Below, in pieces: positions 49,611 to 58,674 of a stretch of DNA of 64,000 nucleotides. Each line of letters opens with the position of its first letter. Position 1 is the stretch's first letter. Location of the stretch: NCBI GenBank assembly GCA_964370545.1, contig CAYJJQ010000001.1:124001-188000 (forward strand), given 5' to 3'. The stretch comes from CAKOSP01 sp964370545 (GTDB taxonomy: Bacteria > Bacillota_I > Bacilli_A > RF39 > UBA660). The position numbers and the translations under genes were made by a program. The notes beneath the pieces are model-generated. The model ran no database searches. It was given only the letters and a program-made list of their open reading frames with translations, and was not told the DNA's origin.

Positions 49611-50236
49611 TAGAAGTGAATAAAAGTAATAAAAATTTTGTTATAAGTACAGCATTTGTAGATGAAGTTATAAAAAGAAATTTATCTATAAATGAATTTT
49701 TACTTCTAATGTTTTTTGATAATGATTATGAACCTTTTTTTGATGTAGAATTAATAAATAAATTTACTAAAATGAAAGAAGAAGATATAATGATGGCTTT
49801 TGCATCATTGCTTGAAAAAAATATAATTAAAGTAGAGACTGGCAAAAATTCTCATAATAAAGTAGTAGAAAAAATTGATTTAGATAATTTTTATAATAAT
49901 TATGAAAAAGAAGTTAAAAATGAAAGAGTGTCTAAAATTAAAGAAGATGTATATACTAGTTTTGAAAAAGCCTTTGGAAGAACATTATCTCCAATGGATT
50001 ATAATTTAATAAATGATTGGGTAGGAAGTGGCATAGACGAAGAAGTCATTTTAAGGGCTCTTAAAGAGGCTTCAATAAGCGGAACATCTTCTATGAGGTA
50101 TATTGATAAAATACTCTTTGATTGGGGTAAAAAAGGCATTAAAAAGAAAGAGGACATAAAAGATGCTCCAATTAATGTAGAAGATAAATTAGCAGAAACA
50201 ACATTATTAAAATTTAATTGGCTAGATAATGAATAA
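49607..50236 (+). CDS. dnaD: DnaD-family replication initiation protein
   Basis: 209 residues (a GTG at 49616 is an alternative start). An N-terminal winged helix (residues 20-75) is followed by the DnaD C-terminal domain: SFEKAFGRTLSPMDYNLIND, EEVILRALKEA and SSMRYIDKILFDWGKKGI (YxxxIL..W). DnaD acts with DnaB and DnaI at the replication origin. The dnaD-nth order is conserved with Bacillus; the two overlap by eight bases. Confidence 0.9.
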   Translation: MIEVNKSNKNFVISTAFVDEVIKRNLSINEFLLLMFFDNDYEPFFDVELINKFTKMKEEDIMMAFASLLEKNIIKVETGKNSHNKVVEKIDLDNFYNNYEKEVKNERVSKIKEDVYTSFEKAFGRTLSPMDYNLINDWVGSGIDEEVILRALKEASISGTSSMRYIDKILFDWGKKGIKKKEDIKDAPINVEDKLAETTLLKFNWLDNE

Positions 50237-50834
50237 TATTATTGAAAAATTAGATATTATGATTCCTAATCCTGTGTGTGAACTTGATTATAACAAAGAT
50301 TATGAATTATTAATAGCTACAATGTTAAGTGCTCAATCAACTGATAAAAGAGTTAATATTGTTACTAAAAAGTTATTTAAATATACTTTAGAAGAACTAA
50401 GTAATTTAGATAATGTAGTGATAGAAAATATAATTAAGCCTGTAGGTTCTTTTAGAAAGAAAACTATTTATATTAAAGGTATAGCTACAAGTTTAATTAA
50501 AGATTATAATGGAATTGTGCCTCTAAATAGAGAATACTTAGAATCTTTACCAGGAGTAGGTAGAAAGACTACTAATGTTGTATTATCAAACCTTTATAAT
50601 ATACCTACTATTGCAGTAGATACACATGTAATAAGAGTTTCTAATAGGCTTAAATTAGTTAATACAGATGATGTAGTTAAAATAGAAAAAAAATTAACTA
50701 AAACTATTCCTAAAGATAAATGGAATAGGGTAAATGATCAATTAATATTATTTGGAAGATATATATGTAAAGCAAAAAAACCTGAATGTACTAATTGTGA
50801 ATTTAAAAATAATTGTAATAAAAAACTTGATTAA
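50229..50834 (+). CDS. nth: endonuclease III (DNA glycosylase/AP lyase)
   Basis: 201 residues. The HhH-GPD motif is LPGVGRKTTNVVLSN, with catalytic Lys in the expected place and Asp in VDTHVIRVSNRL. The C-terminal iron-sulfur loop CKAKKPECTNCEFKNNC has C-x6-C-x2-C-x5-C spacing. It removes oxidised pyrimidines. The operon ends at a strong bidirectional terminator. Confidence 0.95.
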   Translation: MNNIIEKLDIMIPNPVCELDYNKDYELLIATMLSAQSTDKRVNIVTKKLFKYTLEELSNLDNVVIENIIKPVGSFRKKTIYIKGIATSLIKDYNGIVPLNREYLESLPGVGRKTTNVVLSNLYNIPTIAVDTHVIRVSNRLKLVNTDDVVKIEKKLTKTIPKDKWNRVNDQLILFGRYICKAKKPECTNCEFKNNCNKKLD

Positions 50835-50850
50835 ATAATCAAGTTTTTAT
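50821..50850. terminator. bidirectional terminator between nth and ponA
   Basis: Stem AAAAACTTGATT / AATCAAGTTTTT with 4-base loop. Confidence 0.9.
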
Positions 50851-53393
50851 TATGGTTCTACTAAATCCTCAGTATTGCTATCAATAGAAGTAGAAACTGT
50901 TAGATTCACTCCTGTACTAGCATTAGTTTTAAATATTGAGTAAGAAGTTTTAATTACAAATTTATATTCGGTTCCTATAGTAGGTGGTAAATAATTTACA
51001 CTATTACCTGTAACAGATGCTACAAGTTCTAAGCTTCCATTATTATCTAAATATACATCATACATTAAGTTTCCAATATAAGTTTGATTATATAATAATC
51101 TTTCTTCATAATATTTAACTGCTGAATCTTCATAATAAGTATTAAAGTGTTCAGTTAAATATGTAGGATTAATTGCATCTGGTATTGCAGTAGGATCCCA
51201 AGTTAAAGTTATTTGAGTTCCATCAAAAGAAGCTGATGTATTAGTAACATTACTAAGTGCAGAGTATCTAGTAGATACTTCTGTTGGTTCAGTACCTCTT
51301 TTAAATATTTCCGTCATTTTCATATTTTCAGGTGTATAAGGACTTGCTAATTGTAATGGGAAAGTATATTTTTCCACGGTTGCATAAGTAACCCCGCTAG
51401 GAGCACTAAATCTTTGATTAGTACTATATATTCTAGTACCTATAGCTTTACTAATTGCATTTCTAATTGAAGAGGCCTGACTTTGTGTAAAGTAACCCTC
51501 AGATTTTGTTTCGTGAAACTCATTGGATAATTTATCATAACCTATCCATATACCCGTTGAATATTCTGGATTAAAATGTACTACCCAAGAGTCCATAATT
51601 GAATTTGAATTTATTCCTAATTCATCTTTTACATCTTCATCTATACTTGATGTACCAGTTTTTGCTCCTACATCAGTACCACTTATACTAAATGCTTCTG
51701 CCTCAGAAGTTAAAAGAGCATCAGTTATTAAATAGGCTGTTTCTTCACTCATTACTTTTTCAAGAGTATAATTATATTCATATTCTTCACCAGATTCTAT
51801 AAATACTATTTTAGTTACAGAATAAGGTTCAATATAATATCCTCCTCTAGCAAAGGCTGCATATGCAGCACTCATTTCAAGTGGGCTTGCATAAATACCA
51901 GCTCCTATAGCTGCAGATTCGTATAATGAAGCTCCATAATCTATTCCTAAGCTATTAGCAAAATTCCCAATTGCATTAGGATCGTAAGCCATTACTGCAT
52001 GAAATGCTTTTAATGCAGTTACGTTTCTTGAATCTGCTACTGCATCTCTTATAGTCATTAATCCTTTATACTCACGATCATAATTACGAAGTGGTTGACC
52101 ACTTGAATAAGTGTAAGGTTCATCTAAAAAGTATGTTCCTGGTGAACCATCTAAATATTCTATATAAGGCGCATAATCAAATATTAGTTTTGCTGTTGAA
52201 CCTGGTTGACGTCTTGTTATAGCTCTATTTGTACCTTTAGCAGCATAATTAATACCCCCAGATAGGGCAGTGATACCACCATTTTCAGTATTAGTAATTG
52301 CTAAACCAAATTGTAAGTTACCTCTAGCTTCTGGTATAGAATATATTTCCCCAGTTTCTAAAGAATGTAAAGTTTGTTGAATCTCAGGATCTAAAGTTGT
52401 ATATATTTCCATTGGAGTAGTATAAGGATTTAATCCAGTTTTTTCTTCTGTTTCATCTAAAACATAATCTATTGAAGCTTGAAGATAATTTGTAGAATCA
52501 AATTCATAAGGAGTTAATATATCTTCTAAAGGTATAGCAATGGCATTATCTCTTTCTTCATCAGTTATATAACCATGTCTTACCATTAAATTAAGAACAG
52601 TTTCTTGTCTTGCTTTGGCATTTTCTGGAAAGTTATATGGATTTAAACTATATGGATTTTGAAACATTCCCGCTAATAGGGAAGCTTCAGATAAAGAAAG
52701 CATTGATACGCTTTTTCCAAAGAAATATTGGCTAGCTTGTTCAACTCCTGTTATACCCGTATAGTTTTTATTTCCATCATGACCAAGCCACTGACTATTA
52801 ACATAAAACTCAATAATTTCTTCTTTTGTATATGCATTTTCAAGTTTGAAAATAGACATATATACATCTGTGAATTTTCTAGCTATACCACTAAAACCAG
52901 TTGTAGCTTGAGCATCAGTATAAGTATTTTTTATTACCTGCATTGATAAAGTAGAAGCTCCACCAGCATCATCATTTCCTAATAACGTACCTACTGCAGC
53001 AACTACAAAACGAGGAGCGTCAAGTCCTGTATGTTGAAAAAACCTTGAATCTTCTGTTGCTATAATTGCATCAATTAATACCTGAGGCAACTGTTCATAT
53101 GTAACAAGTTCTACATTATTAGAACCAACTCTAACAAGTTCATTTCCATTTACGTCATATATAATTGTTGCTTCACGTTCATATAATAATTCTTGTTCGA
53201 AGTTAGGAGCAGTTAATATAATATATAGAGCAAATACTAAAGCTAGTGTAGCTCCAATTATACCAAGTCCTAGAATTGAATATAAAATAGTTCTACCAAC
53301 AGATAAGTTTCTAAATGGCTTAAACTTAAATTTAGTTTTAGGTTTAGTCTTGCCTTTAGTTGGCATGCTTTTTTTAGTTTTTATTTTTTTCAT
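50850..53393 (-). CDS. ponA: class A penicillin-binding protein (PBP1a/PonA)
   Basis: 847 residues. A Lys-rich cytoplasmic head and one membrane helix (IGATLALVFALYIIL). Transglycosylase domain with ATEDSRFFQHTGLD (catalytic Glu near 112), STLSMQVIKN and QNPYSLNPYNFP. Transpeptidase domain with PGSTAKLIF (SxxK, Ser near 398), ADSRNV (SxN) and GAKTGTSS (KTG near 577). A fibronectin-like C-terminal region (residues 690-840, SATFDGTQITLTWDP type) follows. It polymerises and cross-links peptidoglycan outside the membrane. It overlaps recU by four bases, the recU-ponA order of Bacillus. Confidence 0.95.
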   Translation of the reverse strand: MKKIKTKKSMPTKGKTKPKTKFKFKPFRNLSVGRTILYSILGLGIIGATLALVFALYIILTAPNFEQELLYEREATIIYDVNGNELVRVGSNNVELVTYEQLPQVLIDAIIATEDSRFFQHTGLDAPRFVVAAVGTLLGNDDAGGASTLSMQVIKNTYTDAQATTGFSGIARKFTDVYMSIFKLENAYTKEEIIEFYVNSQWLGHDGNKNYTGITGVEQASQYFFGKSVSMLSLSEASLLAGMFQNPYSLNPYNFPENAKARQETVLNLMVRHGYITDEERDNAIAIPLEDILTPYEFDSTNYLQASIDYVLDETEEKTGLNPYTTPMEIYTTLDPEIQQTLHSLETGEIYSIPEARGNLQFGLAITNTENGGITALSGGINYAAKGTNRAITRRQPGSTAKLIFDYAPYIEYLDGSPGTYFLDEPYTYSSGQPLRNYDREYKGLMTIRDAVADSRNVTALKAFHAVMAYDPNAIGNFANSLGIDYGASLYESAAIGAGIYASPLEMSAAYAAFARGGYYIEPYSVTKIVFIESGEEYEYNYTLEKVMSEETAYLITDALLTSEAEAFSISGTDVGAKTGTSSIDEDVKDELGINSNSIMDSWVVHFNPEYSTGIWIGYDKLSNEFHETKSEGYFTQSQASSIRNAISKAIGTRIYSTNQRFSAPSGVTYATVEKYTFPLQLASPYTPENMKMTEIFKRGTEPTEVSTRYSALSNVTNTSASFDGTQITLTWDPTAIPDAINPTYLTEHFNTYYEDSAVKYYEERLLYNQTYIGNLMYDVYLDNNGSLELVASVTGNSVNYLPPTIGTEYKFVIKTSYSIFKTNASTGVNLTVSTSIDSNTEDLVEP

Positions 53394-53938
53394 AATTCCT
53401 CCATTATATTATCAATTACTTTTATATAATCTAATCCTCTTAGGTAATTATATTTTAGTAAGAATCCTTTTTCTTTAATAAAATCATATGGCATATTTTT
53501 AATATCATTAGAATCAATATAATCTATAATAGTTAATCCATTAAGTAAATAATATTCATTATTAATTGCAATTATAAGAAATGAAATACCATGTTGTTTA
53601 ATTACATTTCTAATATGATTAATTTGATGATCATGTATATTAGATAAGGGAAAATAATTTTTAAGTTTTGTTTCCTTTGCATCAAATTCTATATATTTAC
53701 CTTTATATAAACCACTATAATCTAAAGTAGAAGGCTCTTTAAAAAATGCATCTACTATTTTTTTGTTTTGAACTTTAACTACTTGAATAGGAGTAGGTTT
53801 TTTATAAATTAACGCTATATCATTATCTAAATAATACTGATTAGCATCATTAATAATATTTTCTAAGCTCATTCCTCTATTAGAATGGGTTATAACTTTT
53901 TTAAATTCTTTTTTTATATTATTCGGATATTTCACCAT
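53390..53938 (-). CDS. recU: Holliday junction resolvase RecU
   Basis: 182 residues. N-terminal SNRGMSLENIINDANQYYL, then IVDAFFKEPSTLDYSGLYKGKYIEFDAKET, holding the catalytic Asp/Glu/Lys of the PD-(D/E)xK nuclease, and NHIRNVIKQHGISFLIIAI. It resolves Holliday junctions in recombination and segregation. First gene of the recU-ponA operon. Confidence 0.93.
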   Translation of the reverse strand: MVKYPNNIKKEFKKVITHSNRGMSLENIINDANQYYLDNDIALIYKKPTPIQVVKVQNKKIVDAFFKEPSTLDYSGLYKGKYIEFDAKETKLKNYFPLSNIHDHQINHIRNVIKQHGISFLIIAINNEYYLLNGLTIIDYIDSNDIKNMPYDFIKEKGFLLKYNYLRGLDYIKVIDNIMEEL

Positions 53939-53992
53939 ATCACCTATATATAATTATAACATATTTTTAATAAATAGTCACAAACATTTTAA

Positions 53993-54007
53993 TTACATTT
54001 AATGTAA
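53993..54007. promoter_or_regulatory. inverted repeat in the recU/arginine-block intergenic region
   Basis: TTACAT-TTA-ATGTAA, between divergent recU and the tiny ORF/ABC transporter transcript; a possible operator of unknown factor. Confidence 0.35.
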
Positions 54008-54067
54008 AATAATGTCGAAAAAATCAATTTTAATAATTTTTATAGTAATATATATTTGGAGGAAATA

Positions 54068-54151
54068 ATGAGAATAGATTATTATCTTAATTTAATAGAA
54101 GATAAAGTTAGAGAATCGGAAATAAAAATTTTTAATCTTGGTGAAGATTAA
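54068..54151 (+). CDS. 27-residue ORF with strong ribosome site
   Basis: MRIDYYLNLIEDKVRESEIK followed by a short tail ending GED. A near-perfect GGAGG is five to six bases upstream, better than that of many real genes here. The stop lies in a small terminator-like hairpin (TAATCTT-GGTG-AAGATTA plus T run). It may be a small protein or a translated leader that controls read-through into the ABC transporter genes. Confidence 0.5.
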   Translation: MRIDYYLNLIEDKVRESEIKIFNLGED

Positions 54152-54161
54152 ATTTTTTTTT
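54133..54161 (+). terminator. terminator-like hairpin after the 27-residue ORF
   Basis: Stem TAATCTT-GGTG-AAGATTA followed by AA and eight or more T. Confidence 0.65.
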
Positions 54162-54178
54162 AAATTAAAATTATTTTC

Positions 54179-54208
54179 TTGTCAAAAAAAGAAGATATAT
54201 GTTATATT
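54179..54208 (+). promoter_or_regulatory. promoter of the amino-acid ABC transporter
   Basis: TTGTCA, 18-bp spacer, TATATT with upstream TG. Confidence 0.5.
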
Positions 54209-54226
54209 TATAATAGGAGATATATT

Positions 54227-54958
54227 ATGATAACAAAATTAGTTAAAATATTAAGTGTAATGAGCATCATAGTATTACTGACAGGATGTGGTAATGATGA
54301 TCAAAATCAGTTGGTAATGGCCACTGAAGCAGGTTTTGCACCTTTTGAATTTTATGAAAATGGTGAAATAGTAGGTGTAGATATTGAAATTGCAAAAGAA
54401 ATTGCAAATGCATTAGATTTAACCCTTGTGGTAAAAGATGTTGCGTTCGATAATTTGATAAATGAATTGAATAGTGGGAAAGCAGATTTTATAGCGGCAG
54501 GAATGAGCATTAATGAAGATAGGGCTAAAGAAGTAGATTTTACTATTGAATATATAACTTCCAATCAAGTAGTTATTGTAAATAAAAATTCCAACATAAA
54601 AAATCTTGATGACATTCAAAATAAAAAAATAGGAACCCAACTTGGAAGCACTGCTGATATGTATGTAACAGACAATTATAAAAATGCAAATCATACAACA
54701 TATAAAAAATACAGCGTTGCAGTTGAAGAAATAAAAACTGGTAAAATTGACTTAATTATTATGGATTCTCTTCCAGCTAAAGAATTAGTAAAAAACAATC
54801 CGGAATTAGTAATTTTAGATGATGTTTTATTTACAGATAAATACGGAATGGCTGTAAAAAAAGGCAATGATGAATTACTAGTTGAAATAAATAAAGTGTT
54901 AGAAAGACTAATTGAAGAAAATAAAATAGAAGAATATATAATTAAGTATTCAGAGTAG
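54227..54958 (+). CDS. amino-acid ABC transporter substrate-binding lipoprotein
   Basis: 243 residues from the ATG at 54227, chosen for the lipoprotein signal MITKLVKILSVMSIIVLL ending in the lipobox LTGCG. The SBP_bac_3 fold is clear: MATEAGFAPFEFYENGEIVGVDI, NELNSGKADFIAAGMSINEDRAKEVDFT and KIGTQLGSTADMYV. The Arg/Asp pocket residues (R in EDRAKEVDF, D near GKIDLIIMD) fit polar amino acids. With arcA and arcB downstream the substrate is probably arginine (inference). First gene of the transporter. Confidence 0.9.
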   Translation: MITKLVKILSVMSIIVLLTGCGNDDQNQLVMATEAGFAPFEFYENGEIVGVDIEIAKEIANALDLTLVVKDVAFDNLINELNSGKADFIAAGMSINEDRAKEVDFTIEYITSNQVVIVNKNSNIKNLDDIQNKKIGTQLGSTADMYVTDNYKNANHTTYKKYSVAVEEIKTGKIDLIIMDSLPAKELVKNNPELVILDDVLFTDKYGMAVKKGNDELLVEINKVLERLIEENKIEEYIIKYSE

Positions 54959-54967
54959 GTTGGATTT

Positions 54968-55663
54968 ATGAATGACATATTTAATAATTTTATAGACGAT
55001 TTCACAAAATCATTTATAAGTGATAATAGATATACATATATACTAGAAGGTGTTAAAAATACACTAGTTATTTATTTGTTTGCGCTTATAATTGGTTTTT
55101 TCATTGGTTTAATTATAGTTAATATAAAAATGTACCACAATGAAACAAAAAAATTAAAAATATTAAATTTTATAAGCAATCTATATATATCAATAATAAG
55201 AGGAACTCCTATACTTCTTCAATTGATGATTATATATTACATTATATTTAGAAGTATTGATATTAACATTATATTGGTAGGAATAATAGCTTTTGGAATA
55301 AATTCGGGAGCGTATATTGCAGAAATTTTAAGAGCAGGCTTTGAATCAGTGGAGCAAGGACAAAAAGAAAGTGCTTATGCACTCGGATTAAATTATTTTC
55401 AGACTATGAAAAATATCATAATACCTCAAGGTCTTAGGAATGCGCTTCCAACACTTGGCAACGAAGCAATAACTTTGATTAAAGAAACAAGTGTAGCAGG
55501 ATTTATAGGAATAATAGATTTAACTAAAGCTTCAGATATTATTGCATCAAGAACATATGATTACTTTTTTCCACTAACTATGATAGCACTTATTTACTTA
55601 TTACTTACATATATTATCTCGAAAATAGTTAAATTCATAGAAAAGAGAGTTACAATATGTTAA
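54968..55663 (+). CDS. amino-acid ABC transporter permease
   Basis: 231 residues, HisM/ArtQ family, five membrane helices. Signature: RGTPILLQLMIIYY, AYIAEILRAGFESVEQGQKESAYALGLN (EAA loop) and IIPQGLRNALPTLGNEAITLIKETS. Overlaps the ATP-binding gene by seven bases. It has an atypical N-terminal soluble segment (NDIFNNFIDDFTKSFISDNR). Confidence 0.92.
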   Translation: MNDIFNNFIDDFTKSFISDNRYTYILEGVKNTLVIYLFALIIGFFIGLIIVNIKMYHNETKKLKILNFISNLYISIIRGTPILLQLMIIYYIIFRSIDINIILVGIIAFGINSGAYIAEILRAGFESVEQGQKESAYALGLNYFQTMKNIIIPQGLRNALPTLGNEAITLIKETSVAGFIGIIDLTKASDIIASRTYDYFFPLTMIALIYLLLTYIISKIVKFIEKRVTIC

Positions 55664-56367
55664 AAATAGAAAATTTAAATAAATCATTTGGCAATAAAGA
55701 AGTATTAAAAAATATAAATTTTAATCTAGAAAAAGGCGAAAGAGTAGTAATACTAGGAGAAAGTGGTAGTGGTAAATCTACTATACTTAGATGTATTAAT
55801 AAACTAGAAGAAAAAACTAGCGGAGCTATATATTTTAATAATGAATTAATAACTGATAAAAATATTTTGAAAGTAAGATCAAAAATCAACATGGTGTTTC
55901 AGTCCTATAATCTTTTCAATAATTTAACAATTTTAGAAAATATTATTTTAGCCCCTGTGAAATTAAAAATGTTATCTGAAATAAAGGCAATTAAGGAAGC
56001 AGAAAAATTATTGGATAAATTTAATTTATCTGAGAAAATTAATGATTATCCAAAACAATTATCTGGTGGGCAAAAACAGCGGGTTGCAATAATCAGAGCA
56101 TTGATTATGAATCCAGAATATATATTATTTGATGAACCTACTAGTGCACTTGATCCTAAGATGATTGATGAAGTAGTTGAAATATTTAGAGAATTAAAAA
56201 AAGAAAATATTGGAATGATTGTAGTAACGCATGAACTTAAATTCGCTCGTGAAATAGCCGATAGAGTTTTATTTATTCACAAAGGAAAAATCATTGAAGA
56301 TGGACCAAAAGAAGAGATATTTTACAAACCAAAAACTAGGGAGTTAAAGGAGTTTTTAAGTCCTTAA
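55657..56367 (+). CDS. amino-acid ABC transporter ATP-binding protein
   Basis: 236 residues, GlnQ/ArtP family. Walker A GESGSGKSTIL, Q-loop NMVFQSYNLF, signature LSGGQKQRVAI, Walker B ILFDEPTSALDP, switch VVTHELKF. Completes the three-gene importer. Fifty-seven bases separate it from arcA, with no terminator apparent, so the six genes may form one transcript. Confidence 0.95.
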   Translation: MLKIENLNKSFGNKEVLKNINFNLEKGERVVILGESGSGKSTILRCINKLEEKTSGAIYFNNELITDKNILKVRSKINMVFQSYNLFNNLTILENIILAPVKLKMLSEIKAIKEAEKLLDKFNLSEKINDYPKQLSGGQKQRVAIIRALIMNPEYILFDEPTSALDPKMIDEVVEIFRELKKENIGMIVVTHELKFAREIADRVLFIHKGKIIEDGPKEEIFYKPKTRELKEFLSP

Positions 56368-56424
56368 AATCATACTTGAGTTATAGTTCTCATTAAAAAA
56401 CTAAATCTTAAAGAAGGAGGAGAA

Positions 56425-57672
56425 ATGGAAAGTAAAATTAATGTTAAGAGTGAAATTATGCCACTTAAAAGAGTATTGTTGCATAAACCTGGAAAAGAGT
56501 TGTTAAATTTAACTCCAGATACACTTGAAAGATTATTATTTGATGATATACCTTTTTTAAAAGTAGCAATTGAAGAACATAATGCTTTTGCTAAGATATT
56601 ATCAGATAATGGTGTTGAAATAGTTTATCTTGAAGATTTAATGACTGAAACTTTAAATTATGATAACAGTTTAAAAGAAAAGTTTATCAACCAGTATATT
56701 GATGAAGCTGGACTTAAAACTAAAAAATATAAAATTTTAGTTTCAGAGTTTTTACACAATATCAAAGATACTAAAGAGTTAGTTTTAAAAACTATGGAAG
56801 GTATTCAAATTAATGAACTTAACCATAGCAAATTAGAACAAGAAAAATCTCTTGTTGATTTAATTCGTGAAGATGGCGATTTTGTTGCTGATCCGATGCC
56901 GAATTTATATTTTACAAGAGACAATTTTGCTAGTATAGGCAATGGAATTAGTTTAAACAAAATGTATTCAGTAACTAGAAATAGAGAAACAATTTATGCT
57001 CAATATATTTTTGAATATCACCCAGAATATGGATTAAAAGTTCCTAAATATTATAATCGTAATTATGATTATAGTATTGAAGGTGGCGACATATTAGTTT
57101 TAAGCGAATCTATTATAGCAGTAGGCATATCACAAAGAACAAAAGCAGAAGCAATTGATGAACTGGCAAGAAATCTTTTTGAAGATCCAACAAGTAAAAT
57201 TACTACTGTTCTTGCATTTAACATACCAAACACAAGAGCATTTATGCATTTAGATACTGTATTTACCCAAATAGATTATGATAAGTTTACTTATCATCCT
57301 GGTATTATGGAAACACTGCAAGTATTTGAAATTACTGAAGGAAATGACCCTAACAGTAGAGATGACTTAAATGTTGTTGAAATTAAAGATTCTTTAGAAA
57401 ATATTTTAGAAAAATATTTAAATAAAGATATTACTTTAATACCTTGTGCTGGTGGTGATGTTGTTGGTAGTCAACGTGAACAATGGAATGATGGATCTAA
57501 TACCTTATGTATTGCACCAGGAGTTGTAATTGTTTATGAAAGAAATGATGTTACAAATGAAGTTTTACGTGCAAATGGTATAAAGGTACTTGAAATGCCA
57601 AGTGCTGAATTATCACGAGGACGTGGCGGACCACGATGTATGAGTATGCCACTTTATAGAGAGGACAATTAA
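56425..57672 (+). CDS. arcA: arginine deiminase
   Basis: 415 residues. Arginine to citrulline and ammonia. Motifs: LKRVLLHKPGKELLNLTP, FVADPMPNLYFTRDNFASIG, FMHLDTVFTQIDYD, ALxGGD-type PCAGGDVVGSQREQWNDGSN and the nucleophile Cys in RGRGGPRCMSMPL near 406. Strong AAGGAGGAG ribosome site. One base from arcB. Confidence 0.97.
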   Translation: MESKINVKSEIMPLKRVLLHKPGKELLNLTPDTLERLLFDDIPFLKVAIEEHNAFAKILSDNGVEIVYLEDLMTETLNYDNSLKEKFINQYIDEAGLKTKKYKILVSEFLHNIKDTKELVLKTMEGIQINELNHSKLEQEKSLVDLIREDGDFVADPMPNLYFTRDNFASIGNGISLNKMYSVTRNRETIYAQYIFEYHPEYGLKVPKYYNRNYDYSIEGGDILVLSESIIAVGISQRTKAEAIDELARNLFEDPTSKITTVLAFNIPNTRAFMHLDTVFTQIDYDKFTYHPGIMETLQVFEITEGNDPNSRDDLNVVEIKDSLENILEKYLNKDITLIPCAGGDVVGSQREQWNDGSNTLCIAPGVVIVYERNDVTNEVLRANGIKVLEMPSAELSRGRGGPRCMSMPLYREDN

Positions 57673-58659
57673 ATGAATTTAAAAGGAAAAGATTTTTTAA
57701 AAGTATTAGATTTTTCCAAAGAAGAAATAATATATTTAATAAATTTATCTAAAAAATTAAAAAAAATGAAAAAAAATGGGAAGCCTCATGAATATTTAAA
57801 GGGCAAAAATGTTGCCCTTATATTTGAAAAAGATTCAACTAGAACGAGATGTGCATTTGAAGTAGCTGCATCTGATCTTGGAATGGGATCAACATATTTA
57901 GGACCAACAGGTTCTCAAATGGGTAAAAAAGAAAGTATTGCAGATACGGCAAAAGTCTTATCTAGAATGTATGATGGTATTGAATATCGTGGGTTTGGTC
58001 AAGAAGTGGTTGAGGAATTAGCTCTTCATTCAAATGTTCCGGTATGGAATGGTTTAACAAATGAATACCATCCAACTCAAATGTTAGCAGATATGCTTAC
58101 TGTTGAGGAAAATTTTAATAAATTAGAGGGATTAAATTTTTCGTTTTTTGGAGATGCAAGAAATAATATGGGTAATTCACTTATGATTATTTCGTCTAAA
58201 TTAGGACTTAATTTTACGGCATGTGCACCTAAAAGTTTATGGCCTAACGAAGATTTGATTAAAATATGTGAGGACATATGCAAAACATCTGGTGGAACTT
58301 TAAAATTTACGGAAGATATTTTAGAAGGATCGAAAGATGCTGATGTAATATGCACAGACGTATGGGTATCAATGGGAGAACCAGAGGAAGTTTGGAGTGA
58401 TAGAATAGAGTTATTAAAAAATTATCAAGTTAATAATAACATTATGAATAATGCTAAAAGTAATGCTATATTCTTACATTGTTTACCAGCTTTTCATGAT
58501 ACAAATACAAAAATTGGAAAAGAGATAGGAGAAAAATTCGCTCTTACTTCTATGGAAGTAACTGATGAAGTATTCCTGTCAAGCAAATCTAAAGTATTTG
58601 ACGAAGCAGAAAATAGATTACATACTATTAAAGCTGTTATGTTGGCTACTTTAAAATAA
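57673..58659 (+). CDS. arcB: ornithine carbamoyltransferase, catabolic
   Basis: 328 residues. Citrulline plus phosphate to ornithine and carbamoyl phosphate. Carbamoyl-phosphate site EKDSTRTRCAFEVAA (STRTR) and FHPTQ equivalent EYHPTQMLADMLTVEE; ornithine-binding HCLPAFHD. Position directly after arcA supports the catabolic role. Fifteen bases before the antiporter gene. Confidence 0.95.
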   Translation: MNLKGKDFLKVLDFSKEEIIYLINLSKKLKKMKKNGKPHEYLKGKNVALIFEKDSTRTRCAFEVAASDLGMGSTYLGPTGSQMGKKESIADTAKVLSRMYDGIEYRGFGQEVVEELALHSNVPVWNGLTNEYHPTQMLADMLTVEENFNKLEGLNFSFFGDARNNMGNSLMIISSKLGLNFTACAPKSLWPNEDLIKICEDICKTSGGTLKFTEDILEGSKDADVICTDVWVSMGEPEEVWSDRIELLKNYQVNNNIMNNAKSNAIFLHCLPAFHDTNTKIGKEIGEKFALTSMEVTDEVFLSSKSKVFDEAENRLHTIKAVMLATLK

Positions 58660-58674
58660 AAAAGGAGTGAGTTT

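Noticed and set aside
53939..54226. Arginine ARG-box for ArgR upstream of the arginine block
   Set aside because: The inverted repeat TTACAT..ATGTAA does not match the usual TGAAT..ATTCA half-sites closely.
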